The position numbers were made by a program, and so were the translations under genes. From assembly GCA_023150455.1 (NCBI GenBank), contig JAKLKW010000009.1:1-54143 (forward strand): a DNA stretch of 54,143 bases, in the 5' to 3' direction. The notes beneath the pieces are model-generated. The model did no database searches. It was not told the DNA's origin and saw nothing but the letters and a program-made list of their open reading frames with translations. The stretch is from Alphaproteobacteria bacterium. Its GTDB lineage: Bacteria; Pseudomonadota; Alphaproteobacteria; JAEULC01. Shown in pieces: positions 24,419 to 32,717 of this stretch; position 1 is the stretch's first letter; each line of letters begins with the position of its first letter.

Positions 24419-25204
24419 CTATCTCGTCGAATGCATGTCGGCGGCGTAGCGCGTCGGCCCACTGGGCGGCGTGCCGGCGATCTCCATGATCAGCTTGGTC
24501 AGGATCGCGTCGCCGAACTTCTCGAACCCGTCCGCGACGATCATGAACGAGCCCGGTCCACCGATCACGTTCTCCTCGTAGTAGATGTCGAGGTTGCGCT
24601 CGGGGCTGCCGCCCCAGATCGTCGGGCGCTCGTTGACGATCGGCAGGCCGTTGATGATGACGCCGGTCTTCAGCGCCTCGTCGCGCGCCGCCCGGACCGG
24701 CCGTCCGTTGTTGTTGGTGCCGTCGCCGGAGATGTCGATCACGCGGCGCGTGCCCTGGAACGGGCTGACCTCGAACAGCTGCATGGCGTAGTCGATGGCG
24801 CCGCTGATCGAGGTCCAGCGCTGCGTCGTCGGAGGCACATCGGCCACGCGGGCGACGAACTGCTGCGCCGAGACGCCGTCATGGATCAGCGTCCATTCGA
24901 CCACCGTGCGCTGGTAGTGGTTGCCGGCCCATTCCATGTAGATGATGCCGATGCGGCCCAGCACGCCCGACCGGATGGCGCGCACGACCTTGGCGTTGGT
25001 GAGCGCCGCGTAGTAGCCGTCGCGCTGCAGCTTCGCCTCGGCCGGATCGACACTGCCGGACACGTCGACCGCGATCACCAGCTCCAGGTCGACGGCCATC
25101 CTCTCGGCCTTGGCCGGCCCTATGGCCGCCGTGACGGCGGCCAGCGCAACGGTCGCCATCAGCAGCGCGCCGCACGCGCCGCGCAGCAACGTCAGGGTCG
25201 GCAT
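24419..25204 (-). CDS. Secreted DUF1194 von Willebrand factor A-like protein
   Basis: A 261-residue protein with a signal peptide (hydrophobic ~8-27, ending GPAKA). The mature part begins with a vWA-like metal site, VIAVDVSGSVDP near 43-54. DISGDGTNNNGRP near 157-169 supplies further metal-coordinating residues. DUF1194 proteins are periplasmic and of unknown role. The MIDAS-like motif points to metal-dependent protein binding. It is probably co-transcribed with the DUF993 gene. Confidence 0.85.
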   Translation of the reverse strand: MPTLTLLRGACGALLMATVALAAVTAAIGPAKAERMAVDLELVIAVDVSGSVDPAEAKLQRDGYYAALTNAKVVRAIRSGVLGRIGIIYMEWAGNHYQRTVVEWTLIHDGVSAQQFVARVADVPPTTQRWTSISGAIDYAMQLFEVSPFQGTRRVIDISGDGTNNNGRPVRAARDEALKTGVIINGLPIVNERPTIWGGSPERNLDIYYEENVIGGPGSFMIVADGFEKFGDAILTKLIMEIAGTPPSGPTRYAADMHSTR

Positions 25205-25279
25205 GGAAGGTCACCTCGCGCGATCGCCTGATCCCGCATGCTAGCTGATCGGGACCCGGCCGTCTCCCGTGTGTTCTGC

Positions 25280-25942
25280 CTATCGCGCGAGCGATCGGAC
25301 CAGGAATTGCCCGCCCAGGGCGAGCCCCTTGTCGTCGATGCCGTGGGGCAGCCCGGGGCGGACATGCAGCTCGACCGGCACGCCCGCCGCCTGCAATTCC
25401 GCCTTGGCCATCGCGGACGCCTGCACCGGCACAATCTCGTCGGCGTCGCCGTGCACCAGCAGCACGGGCGGGCGCGACTTCAGCTCCTCCGCCAAGAGAC
25501 CCGACCCGACCAGCGCGCCGGAATAGCCGACCACCGCCGCCACCGGGCGGACGCGGCGCAGCGACGCGAACAGCGACATCATCGTGCCTTGCGAGAAGCC
25601 GACCAGCGCCATTTCGGACTCGGCAAGGCCGAAACGCGCCAGAAGCCGGTCGATGAACGCGTCGAGGATCGGATAGGCGGCCTGCACACCCGAAAGGATC
25701 GCCTGCTCTCCGCGGTCCTGCAGGCTGAACCACTGATGGCCGTATGGTGCCATGTCGCAGGGATAGGGCGCATGCGGCGAGACGAACACCGCATCCGGCA
25801 GCAGCGGCGCCCAATGCGGCGCCAAGCCGATCAGGTCGTGCCCGTCCGCGCCCAGCCCGTGCAGCAGCAGCACCAGCTTGGTCGGCATGCCGCCGCCAGC
25901 CGGGGCGAATTCCGGTCCTTCCAGGTCGAACGGGCTTTTCAT
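25280..25942 (-). CDS. Carboxylesterase/phospholipase-type alpha/beta hydrolase
   Basis: A 220-residue serine hydrolase of the YpfH/carboxylesterase 2 group. LVLLLHGLGADG near 23-34 is the oxyanion region, GFSQGTMM near 115-122 the nucleophile elbow, and the acid and histidine of the triad lie in HGDADEIVP (~162-170) and GLPHGID (~196-202). GGAGGG seven bases before ATG at 25942 fixes the start over an upstream in-frame ATG. There is no signal peptide, so it is cytoplasmic. Confidence 0.87.
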   Translation of the reverse strand: MKSPFDLEGPEFAPAGGGMPTKLVLLLHGLGADGHDLIGLAPHWAPLLPDAVFVSPHAPYPCDMAPYGHQWFSLQDRGEQAILSGVQAAYPILDAFIDRLLARFGLAESEMALVGFSQGTMMSLFASLRRVRPVAAVVGYSGALVGSGLLAEELKSRPPVLLVHGDADEIVPVQASAMAKAELQAAGVPVELHVRPGLPHGIDDKGLALGGQFLVRSLAR

Positions 25943-26003
25943 CGCGTCGCCCTCCGTTGCAGAGGGCACGTCTAGCCGATCGGGCGTGCTAGTGTCACGG
26001 CAA

Positions 26004-26840
26004 ATGGCCGAGACGACCCGCTTCGCGCCCAGCCCGACCGGCTACTTGCATCTGGGCCATGCCTATTCCACCCTGTTCGCGTATCGGGCAAAGGGCGCGG
26101 GCGGGCGCTTCCTCCTGCGCATCGAGGACATCGACCGTACGCGCTGCCGGCCGGAGTTCGAGGCGGCGATCCTGGAGGACCTTGCCTGGCTCGGCCTCCG
26201 CTGGGAAGAGCCGGTACGCCGCCAGTCCGAGCACATGGACGAGTATCGCGCCGCGCTCGGGCAACTCGAGGCCGCGGGATTGCTCTATCCCTGCTTCTGC
26301 ACGCGCGCCGAGATCGCGGCGGAGATCGCGCGCTCGGGCGCGGCGCCGCACGGGCCGGACGGGCCGGTCTATCCCGGCACGTGCCGCCACCTGGTCGAGC
26401 AGGATCGCACCGTGCGGCGCAACGCGGGCAAGCCCTTCGCGTTGCGCCTCGACGTGGCGCGGTCCATGGCGCGCGCAGGGCATCTCACTTGGCACGACCG
26501 CGGGCGCGGCCAGATCGAGGCGCGGCCCGAGCGCTTCGGGGACATTGTGCTGGCGCGCAAGGAGACGCCGACCAGCTATCACCTCTCCGTCACCCTCGAC
26601 GACGCGCTGCAGAGGGTCACGCTGGTGACGCGCGGCGCGGACCTGTTCGAGGCCACGCATATCCATCGCCTGCTGCAGGCGCTGCTCGGCCTGCCGACGC
26701 CGGACTATCACCATCACGCCCTGGTGCGCGACGTCGATGGCAAGCGTCTTGCCAAGCGCGACGAGGCGCCGACGCTGCGCGCGTTGCGCGCCTCCGGGAA
26801 GACGCCAGAGGAAGTCGGCGCGATGGCGGGCCTCAGTTGA
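26004..26840 (+). CDS. gluQ: Glutamyl-Q tRNA(Asp) synthetase
   Basis: A 278-residue truncated class I synthetase lacking the anticodon-binding domain, which attaches glutamate to queuosine-34 of tRNA(Asp). It has FAPSPTGYLHLGHAYS at the start (HIGH-like HLGH), FLLRIEDIDRTR near 35-46, a zinc site with CFCTRAE and YPGTCRH (~97-130), and the KMSKS-like KRLAKRD near 247-253. Its 3' end overlaps the 3' end of boxB on the opposite strand by eight bases. Confidence 0.92.
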   Translation: MAETTRFAPSPTGYLHLGHAYSTLFAYRAKGAGGRFLLRIEDIDRTRCRPEFEAAILEDLAWLGLRWEEPVRRQSEHMDEYRAALGQLEAAGLLYPCFCTRAEIAAEIARSGAAPHGPDGPVYPGTCRHLVEQDRTVRRNAGKPFALRLDVARSMARAGHLTWHDRGRGQIEARPERFGDIVLARKETPTSYHLSVTLDDALQRVTLVTRGADLFEATHIHRLLQALLGLPTPDYHHHALVRDVDGKRLAKRDEAPTLRALRASGKTPEEVGAMAGLS

Positions 26841-28260
26841 AGCGCACGTACTCGAACTCGACCGGCAGGCCCTCGATCCCCTTCGATGGCGGCGCGATCC
26901 AGCCGGCAAACTTGCCAGGCTCCACGACGCGACCCATGAGGGACTGCACGTAGGCGCGGTCCTCGTCGCTGGGCAGGAACTCGCGCTCGCGCGCCGCCCA
27001 TTCCGCGTCCGAGAGCGGGCGGCCGGACGGGTCGACCTTCACCTGGGCGAAGGTGCCGATCTTGCGGTTGAAGGCCTTGTGCGGCGTGCGGAAGGCGAAA
27101 TCGATGCCGTGGCTGCGCACGACCTTGTTCCAGCGCGCCATGCCGAGATCGGTATCCTTGATGAAATCGTCGCGCAGCCGCTCGTTGAGCGCATTCACGG
27201 CCGGCGCCATGCGCGTCACCAGCTTGCCGTCCACCAGCTCGAGCACGGGATACTCGGCGCCGAGGAGCGCGTGGTCGTCGCCGATCCGGCCTTCCTGGTA
27301 GCGGCCCTTGAGGCCGGCTGTGTAGAACGTGGCGGCGTTCGACGACACGTCGGCGCCGAACAGGTCGACCGTCACCGAGAAGTGGAAGTTCAGGTAGCGC
27401 TGGATGGTCGGCAGGTCGATCACGCCATGGCGGCGCACTTCCTCCGGGTCGTCGGTCCTGTGCTCGCGCATCACCTCGCAGGTGCGCTGGATCGTGCGGC
27501 GGATGCCGTTCTCGCCCACGAACATGTGGTGCGCTTCCTCGGTCAGCATGAAGCGGCAGGTGCGCGCCAAGGGATCGAAGCCCGACTCGGACAGCGCGCA
27601 AAGCTGGAACTTGCCGTCGCGGTCGGTGAAGAAGGTGAACATGTAGAAGCTGAGCCAATCGGGGGTCGCCTCGTTGAAGGCGCCGAGAATGCGCGGGTTG
27701 TCGCGGTCGCCCGATCGGCGCACCAGCAGCGCCTCGGCCTCCTCGCGCCCATCGCGGCCGAAATGCGCGTGCAGCAGGTAGACCATGGCCCAGAGATGGC
27801 GGCCTTCCTCGACATTGACCTGGAACAGGTTGCGCAGATCGTACAGCGAAGGGCAGGTGCGGCCGAGATGGCGCTGCTGCTCGACCGACGCGGGTTCGGT
27901 GTCGCCCTGGGTCACGATGATCCGGCGCAGCGTGCCGCGGTATTCGCCCGGTACCTCCTGCCAGGCCGGCTGGCCCTTGTTGGCGCCGAAATGGATCAGG
28001 CGCCCCGGCTCGGCCGGCTCGAGGAAGATGCCCCAGCGGTATTCCGGCATCCTGACATAGTCGAAATGCGCCCAGCCGCCCGGCTCGACGCTGACGGCCG
28101 TACGTAGATACACGTCGTGCGCCAGCGATTCGACCGGCCCCATTTCCTTCCACCAGTCGATGAAGCGCGGCTGCCAATGCTCCAGCGCACGCTGCAGGCG
28201 GCGGTCCTCCGACAGGTTGACGTTGTTCGGGATGCGCTCGGCGTAGCTGATGGCTGTCAT
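26833..28260 (-). CDS. boxB: Benzoyl-CoA 2,3-epoxidase, oxygenase subunit BoxB
   Basis: A 475-residue diiron oxygenase. EEGRHLW near 151-157 and EEAHHMF near 241-247 provide the paired ExxH iron-ligand motifs. The length and C-terminus (FNRKIGTFAQVKVDPSGRPL, then EFEYVRFN) fit BoxB. It epoxidises benzoyl-CoA using electrons from the reductase BoxA, which is not encoded here. It follows boxC by 92 bases on the same strand, so the two are probably one transcript. Confidence 0.95.
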   Translation of the reverse strand: MTAISYAERIPNNVNLSEDRRLQRALEHWQPRFIDWWKEMGPVESLAHDVYLRTAVSVEPGGWAHFDYVRMPEYRWGIFLEPAEPGRLIHFGANKGQPAWQEVPGEYRGTLRRIIVTQGDTEPASVEQQRHLGRTCPSLYDLRNLFQVNVEEGRHLWAMVYLLHAHFGRDGREEAEALLVRRSGDRDNPRILGAFNEATPDWLSFYMFTFFTDRDGKFQLCALSESGFDPLARTCRFMLTEEAHHMFVGENGIRRTIQRTCEVMREHRTDDPEEVRRHGVIDLPTIQRYLNFHFSVTVDLFGADVSSNAATFYTAGLKGRYQEGRIGDDHALLGAEYPVLELVDGKLVTRMAPAVNALNERLRDDFIKDTDLGMARWNKVVRSHGIDFAFRTPHKAFNRKIGTFAQVKVDPSGRPLSDAEWAAREREFLPSDEDRAYVQSLMGRVVEPGKFAGWIAPPSKGIEGLPVEFEYVRFN

Positions 28261-28282
28261 GTTCGACCCCGGTGATGCGGTG

Positions 28283-28296
28283 CCTCATCCTTCGGC
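28283..28296. repeat. Short dispersed repeat CCTCATCCTTCGGC, copy 1
   Basis: A 14-base sequence between boxC and boxB that recurs identically at 38116. The flanks (GAAGGGT at 28337, CTTCAGG on the other strand) resemble decayed REP-like palindromes of alphaproteobacteria, which begin CCTCATCCTTCG. Copy number elsewhere cannot be judged from this window. Confidence 0.35.
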
Positions 28297-28352
28297 CAGC
28301 TCGGGACGAAGCTTGTCTTGCGGAGGTCCTTGCCCCTGAAGCTGTCGAAGGG

Positions 28353-30002
28353 TCAGACCCTTTCGCGCTTGTAGTCGGCGCGTTTGCCCGTGCCGTACAG
28401 CTTCAGCGCGCCTTCCTCGCCGGCGGCGTTCGGGCGCTGGAAGATCCAGTTCTGCCACGCGCTGAGGCGGCCGAAGATCTTCGTCTCCATCGTCTCCGGC
28501 CCGGCCATGCGCAGGTTCGCCTCCATGCCGGTCAGCGCGTCGGGCGAGTAGCTGGCGCGCGCCTCGATGGCGATGCGCACCTCGTCCTCCCAGTCGATGT
28601 CGTCCGGCGTGAAGGTGACGAGGCCGAGCTTGCCCGCCTCGTCCGCGTCGAGCGCGCGGTCCCGGGCGGAAGCGGCGCGCTCGATCGCGGCCGCGTCGTC
28701 CAGGAACCGCGTCTGGAGCCGCGTCAGCCCGTTGCCCATGGGCAGGGGGCCGAAATTCATCCCGCTCAGCCGCACCGCGGCCGGCGGACGGTTGTCGCCG
28801 TCGAGCACGCCGTCGAGCATGAAGCTCTGATCGGCTGCGAGCACGAGCTCGAACAGGAAGCCGCCAAAGCAGCTGCCCGGCTCCACCAGCGCAAAGATGC
28901 TGCGCGAGGTCACGTCCAGGCGCTTCAGCGTGCGCTTCCAGTAGAGCACGATCTCGCGCACCAGCCAGTCGCCTGCATGGGCGCGCAGCAGCGCGTCGTA
29001 CGCGGCGACGGAATCCGGTTCGCCCTCGGACTTCAGCACCCAGACGCCGATCGCCGGCTCGTTGAAACGCAGATGAAGAACCGCGTCGTCGAGCGCCCGT
29101 GCCAGCGCCAGCGGCCAGAAAGCGGTGCCCTGGGCATGGATCGCGGCGGGCGCGTCCGGCGCCGGCGCCTCCGGCCCCTTGACCAGCAGCGTGGCCGTCC
29201 GGGCGGCGCGATCGATCTCGATCGCCAGCGTGCCATAGTCGATGCGGTCGCCCGTCAAGCTGCGCGCGAGCGGGGTGAGCACGATGCCGTTGGCGTCGGC
29301 CGGCCGGTCCGAAGTCTCGGCGAGCGCGCGAGCGCGCCTGGCGATCGCATCACGAAAGCCGGAGGACGGCGCGATCTCGTCGACCAGCTTCCAGTCAACC
29401 GCGCGCCTCCCCTTGACGCCTTCTTCCACGGTGCTGAGGAAATCGGCGTGGTCGCGCCGCACCCGGCGCTTGTCGACCAGCCGCGTCAGACCGCCGGTGC
29501 CCGGCAGCACCGCGAGCAGCGGCACTTCCGGCAGCGCGACGGAAGTGTTGCCGTCATCCACCATGGTGATCCAGTCCGCCGCCAGCGCCAGCTCGTAGCC
29601 ACCCCCGGCGGCCGGCCCGTTGACCGCGCAGAGATAGCGCTGGCCCGAGCACTGCGACGCGTCCTCGATCGAAAGCCGCGTCTCGTTGGTAAACTTGCAG
29701 AAGTTGACTTTGTGCTGGTGCGTCGACTGCGCCAGCATCTTGATGTTGGCTCCGGCCGAGAACACGCGGTCGCGGCCCGAGGTCACGACGACCGTGCGTA
29801 CTTCCGGATGCTCGAAGCGGAGCCGCTGTATGGCGTCGTAGAGCTCGATGTCCACGCCGAGGTCGTAGGAGTTCATCTTGAGCTCGTAGCCCGGGGCGAG
29901 GCCGCCCTTCTCGTCGACCGCAAGCGACAGCGTTGCCACCGGCCCGTCGCAGGCGAGCGTCCAGTGGCGGTAGCGGGCGGGGTCGGTGCGGAAATCGATC
30001 AT
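28353..30002 (-). CDS. boxC: Benzoyl-CoA-dihydrodiol (epoxide) lyase BoxC
   Basis: A 549-residue double-crotonase protein. The first crotonase domain has VFSAGANIKML near 82-92 and CAVNGPAAGGGYELALAAD near 120-138. The second is degenerate, with SIFALVEPGSCFGGFLFELVLAAD near 361-384. BoxC opens the ring of the 2,3-epoxide, giving 3,4-dehydroadipyl-CoA semialdehyde and formate. No ribosome binding site precedes ATG 30002, and the candidate -10 element lies only seven bases upstream, so a leaderless or nearly leaderless mRNA is possible. Confidence 0.95.
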   Translation of the reverse strand: MIDFRTDPARYRHWTLACDGPVATLSLAVDEKGGLAPGYELKMNSYDLGVDIELYDAIQRLRFEHPEVRTVVVTSGRDRVFSAGANIKMLAQSTHQHKVNFCKFTNETRLSIEDASQCSGQRYLCAVNGPAAGGGYELALAADWITMVDDGNTSVALPEVPLLAVLPGTGGLTRLVDKRRVRRDHADFLSTVEEGVKGRRAVDWKLVDEIAPSSGFRDAIARRARALAETSDRPADANGIVLTPLARSLTGDRIDYGTLAIEIDRAARTATLLVKGPEAPAPDAPAAIHAQGTAFWPLALARALDDAVLHLRFNEPAIGVWVLKSEGEPDSVAAYDALLRAHAGDWLVREIVLYWKRTLKRLDVTSRSIFALVEPGSCFGGFLFELVLAADQSFMLDGVLDGDNRPPAAVRLSGMNFGPLPMGNGLTRLQTRFLDDAAAIERAASARDRALDADEAGKLGLVTFTPDDIDWEDEVRIAIEARASYSPDALTGMEANLRMAGPETMETKIFGRLSAWQNWIFQRPNAAGEEGALKLYGTGKRADYKRERV

Positions 30003-30009
30003 GATAGGA

Positions 30010-30037
30010 ATTATAATGCATACTTCCCGGCTGGCAA
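30010..30037 (-). promoter_or_regulatory. Candidate sigma-70 promoter of boxCB with an internal TGCA box
   Basis: Read on the minus strand: TTGCCA (30037-30032), a 16-base spacer, then TATAAT (30015-30010), a perfect -10. TGCA-T-TAT overlaps the upstream edge of the -10. A protein bound there would block polymerase, and BoxR, encoded directly upstream, is the obvious candidate. Confidence 0.6.
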
Positions 30038-30064
30038 CGAGCCCGGGTGAAATATTGTTACGTT

Positions 30065-30982
30065 TTACGCCGGCTCGGTCAGGGCTTGGCAGCAAAGCGC
30101 GGCGAGTTCCTCCACGCATTCGTCGACGCTTCGGCCCGAAGTGTCGATGACCGCGTCGGCGCGCCGATAGAAGGGTTCGCGCTCGGCCAGGATGCGGCGC
30201 AGGTCGTCCATCGCATCGGCCTGCTCCGCCATCGGCCGATGGTCGCCCTGGGCGATCACGCGCGCCATGTGCTCCTCGGGCGAGGTGCGCACCCAGACCG
30301 TGAAGCACGACGCCAGCAGCAGGCCAAAGGTCGCGGGCTCGGCCACCAGGCTGCCGCCGGTCTCGATCACGGCGCGCGGGTTGGCCTCGATCGTCTCGGA
30401 CAGGGCGCGCTGCTCAAGGCGCCGGTAGGCGGGCTGGCCCGACAGCGAGTAGATCTCGTTGACGGTCATGCCGGCCAGGCGTTCGATCTCGCCGACGAGG
30501 CGGATGAAGGGCGCGTCGAGGCGCCGGGCCAGGCGCTCGCCGAGCGTCGTCTTGCCCGCGCCGCGCAGGCCGATCAGCGCCACGCGTCGCTCGCGCCTTT
30601 CCGGCGTGCCGGCCTGCTCCATCACGCTGCGCAGCAGCATCCGCCGCTTTTCGGCCGGCAGGCGCTCGAAGAACTCGACCAGGAGCGCCAACTCGACCGA
30701 CTGTTCGCTGCCCTCGCGCGCCAGCTCGCTCAACGGCACGCCAAGGGCCTGCGCCACCTGGCGCAACAACAGGATCGACATGTTGCCGGCGCCGTGCTCG
30801 AGCTGCGCCAGGTAGCGCTCGGAGATATCCGAGGACTGCGCCAGCAACCGGCGTGTCATGCCGCGGCGGGCGCGATGGCCGCGCACGCGCTCGCCCAGTT
30901 CCCTAAGATAGGACGCCGCAGCCGGATCGAGCGCCTGCGCCTTCGGCATGACGGTCCTTGTCGGAGACTTGCCGTCGGCCAT
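30065..30982 (-). CDS. boxR: BoxR, benzoyl-CoA-responsive repressor (XRE HTH plus shikimate-kinase-like domain)
   Basis: A 305-residue protein. An XRE-type helix-turn-helix covers ~28-85 (GMTRRLLAQSSDISERYLAQ, then LEHGAGNMSI). From ~130 on there is a shikimate-kinase-like domain with P-loop GLRGAGKTT near 138-146 and ETGGSL near 206-211. In characterised BoxR/BzdR proteins the kinase-like domain binds benzoyl-CoA and relieves repression. The gene is divergent from the benzoate-CoA ligase and lies upstream of boxC. GGAG six bases before the ATG supports the start. Confidence 0.93.
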   Translation of the reverse strand: MADGKSPTRTVMPKAQALDPAAASYLRELGERVRGHRARRGMTRRLLAQSSDISERYLAQLEHGAGNMSILLLRQVAQALGVPLSELAREGSEQSVELALLVEFFERLPAEKRRMLLRSVMEQAGTPERRERRVALIGLRGAGKTTLGERLARRLDAPFIRLVGEIERLAGMTVNEIYSLSGQPAYRRLEQRALSETIEANPRAVIETGGSLVAEPATFGLLLASCFTVWVRTSPEEHMARVIAQGDHRPMAEQADAMDDLRRILAEREPFYRRADAVIDTSGRSVDECVEELAALCCQALTEPA

Positions 30983-31001
30983 GGTGGCTCCGCATCAGTC
31001 G

Positions 31002-31045
31002 TTGCGCGGACGACGGTAGGCAATATAGTGCTGGTCTTGCAATAT
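31002..31045 (+). promoter_or_regulatory. Candidate promoter and operator of the benzoate-CoA ligase gene
   Basis: TTGCGC (31002-31007), a 16-base spacer and TATAGT (31024-31029) make a plausible sigma-70 promoter. The -10 is preceded by GGCA-A, giving a GGCAATAT box (31019-31026), and TGCAATAT follows at 31038-31045. This is the same TGCA-N-TAT pattern seen at boxC and at the binding-protein gene. The region is shared with the divergent boxR start, so autoregulation is likely. Confidence 0.5.
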
Positions 31046-31087
31046 GCTTCCTCGCGCATTGGCAAAAGAATCCGGGGAGGGACAGGG

Positions 31088-32677
31088 ATGAGCGGTTTTT
31101 CCGAGGTCGATGCAAGCGTGTCGCCGCCGCGCGTGACGGTTCCGCGCGTTTACAACGCGGCGGCCGACTTCATCGACCGCAACGTGGCCCAGGGCCGCGG
31201 GAAGCGCACCGCGCTGATCGACGACGACGGCAGCTACGTGTACGGCGAGCTGCAGGAGCGGGTGAATCGCGCGGGCAACGCGTTGCTCGACCTCGGCCTT
31301 GCGCCGGAGACGCGCGTGGCCATAGCGCTGCTGGACACGGTCGATTTCCCGTCTGTGTTCTGGGGCGCGATCAAGGCGGGGCTGGTGCCGATCCCGCTCA
31401 ACACGCTGCTGACCACGCCCGACTACGCCTACATGCTGCGCGATAGCCGCGTGCGCGCCCTGGTGGTCTCGCCCGAGCTGCTCGACAAGGTGCTGCCGGC
31501 GACCGCCGACCAGCCCTGCCTCAAGCACATCGTCGTCGCCGGGGCCGGCGCGCCGGGGAAGCCCCGCCTCGCCGAGCTGATGCAGGCGGCCTCGGGCAGC
31601 CTCGCGCCGGCGGCGACGACGTCCGACGACGTGGCGTTCTGGCTCTACTCCTCGGGTTCGACCGGCGCGCCCAAAGGCGTGATGCACCTGCAGTCGGACC
31701 TCGTGCAGACGGCGGCGCTCTGGGGCCTCGGGGTACTCGGCATCCGCGAGGACGACCTCAGCTACTCGGCGGCGAAGCTGTTCTTTGCCTACGGCCTCGG
31801 CAACGCCATGACCTTGCCGTTCCATGTCGGAGGCGCCGCGGTCGTGACGGCGGGGCGGCCGACGCCCGACAGCGTCATGGCCGTCATGAAGAAACACCAG
31901 CCGACGGTGTTTTACGGCGTGCCGACGCTCTACGGCACAATCCTAGCAGACGGGAAGAACGGGCCGGAGATCGGATCGAAGCGCCTGCGTGCCTGCGTCT
32001 CCGCCGGCGAGGCGCTGCCAGAGGACGTGGGCAAGCGCTGGAAGCAGCGTTTCGGCGTCGATATCCTCGACGGCATCGGCTCGACCGAGATGCTACACAT
32101 CTTCCTGGCCAACCGACCGGGTGAGGTGCGCTACGGCACCACCGGCAAGCCGGTGCCCGGCTACGACATGCGCGTCCTCGACGAGAACGGCCAGCCGGCC
32201 GGTCCCGGCCAGATCGGCGAGCTGGTGGTCAACGGCCCGTCCTCGGCGATGGGCTACTGGAACCAGCGCGCCAAGACGCTGCACACCTTCCGCGGCCCCT
32301 GGACCTACACCGGCGACAAGTACATGGTCGACGCCGACGGCTACTACCACTACTGCGGCCGCAGCGACGACATGCTCAAGGTCAGCGGCAACTGGGTATC
32401 ACCGTTCGAGGTCGAGGCAACCCTGATCGCGCATCCCAAGGTGCTGGAAGCTGCCGTCGTCGGGCACGAGGACGAGCAGGGCCTGATCAAGCCCAAGGCC
32501 TTTATCGTGCTCAAGGACGCGGCGAGCGACCGCAAGGCGCTCACCGGCGAGCTGCAGGAATTCGTGAAGACACGCCTCGCTCCCTACAAGTACCCGCGCT
32601 GGATCGAATACGTCGATGGCCTGCCGAAGACCGCGACGGGCAAGATTCAGCGGTTCAAGCTCAGGCAGGCGCGCTGA
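31088..32677 (+). CDS. bclA: Benzoate-CoA ligase
   Basis: A 529-residue acyl-CoA synthetase of the benzoate-CoA ligase branch. It starts PRVYNAAADFIDRN, has the AMP-binding P-loop YSSGSTGAPKG near 187-197, VFYGVPTLYG near 276-285, DGIGSTEMLHIF near 322-333, and the catalytic C-terminal lysine in PKTATGKIQRF near 513-523. It forms benzoyl-CoA, both the substrate of BoxB and the expected effector of BoxR. ATG at 31088 follows GGGGAGGGACAGGG. Use of substituted benzoates cannot be excluded. Confidence 0.93.
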   Translation: MSGFSEVDASVSPPRVTVPRVYNAAADFIDRNVAQGRGKRTALIDDDGSYVYGELQERVNRAGNALLDLGLAPETRVAIALLDTVDFPSVFWGAIKAGLVPIPLNTLLTTPDYAYMLRDSRVRALVVSPELLDKVLPATADQPCLKHIVVAGAGAPGKPRLAELMQAASGSLAPAATTSDDVAFWLYSSGSTGAPKGVMHLQSDLVQTAALWGLGVLGIREDDLSYSAAKLFFAYGLGNAMTLPFHVGGAAVVTAGRPTPDSVMAVMKKHQPTVFYGVPTLYGTILADGKNGPEIGSKRLRACVSAGEALPEDVGKRWKQRFGVDILDGIGSTEMLHIFLANRPGEVRYGTTGKPVPGYDMRVLDENGQPAGPGQIGELVVNGPSSAMGYWNQRAKTLHTFRGPWTYTGDKYMVDADGYYHYCGRSDDMLKVSGNWVSPFEVEATLIAHPKVLEAAVVGHEDEQGLIKPKAFIVLKDAASDRKALTGELQEFVKTRLAPYKYPRWIEYVDGLPKTATGKIQRFKLRQAR

Positions 32678-32717
32678 TCGGACCGGGTTCAGGCGTTCCC
32701 ATCCGGCGCGGCGTCGC

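Noticed and set aside
23245..24489. Plus-strand open frame opposite the DUF993 gene
   Set aside because: Complement shadow; DUF993 motifs are clear on the minus strand.
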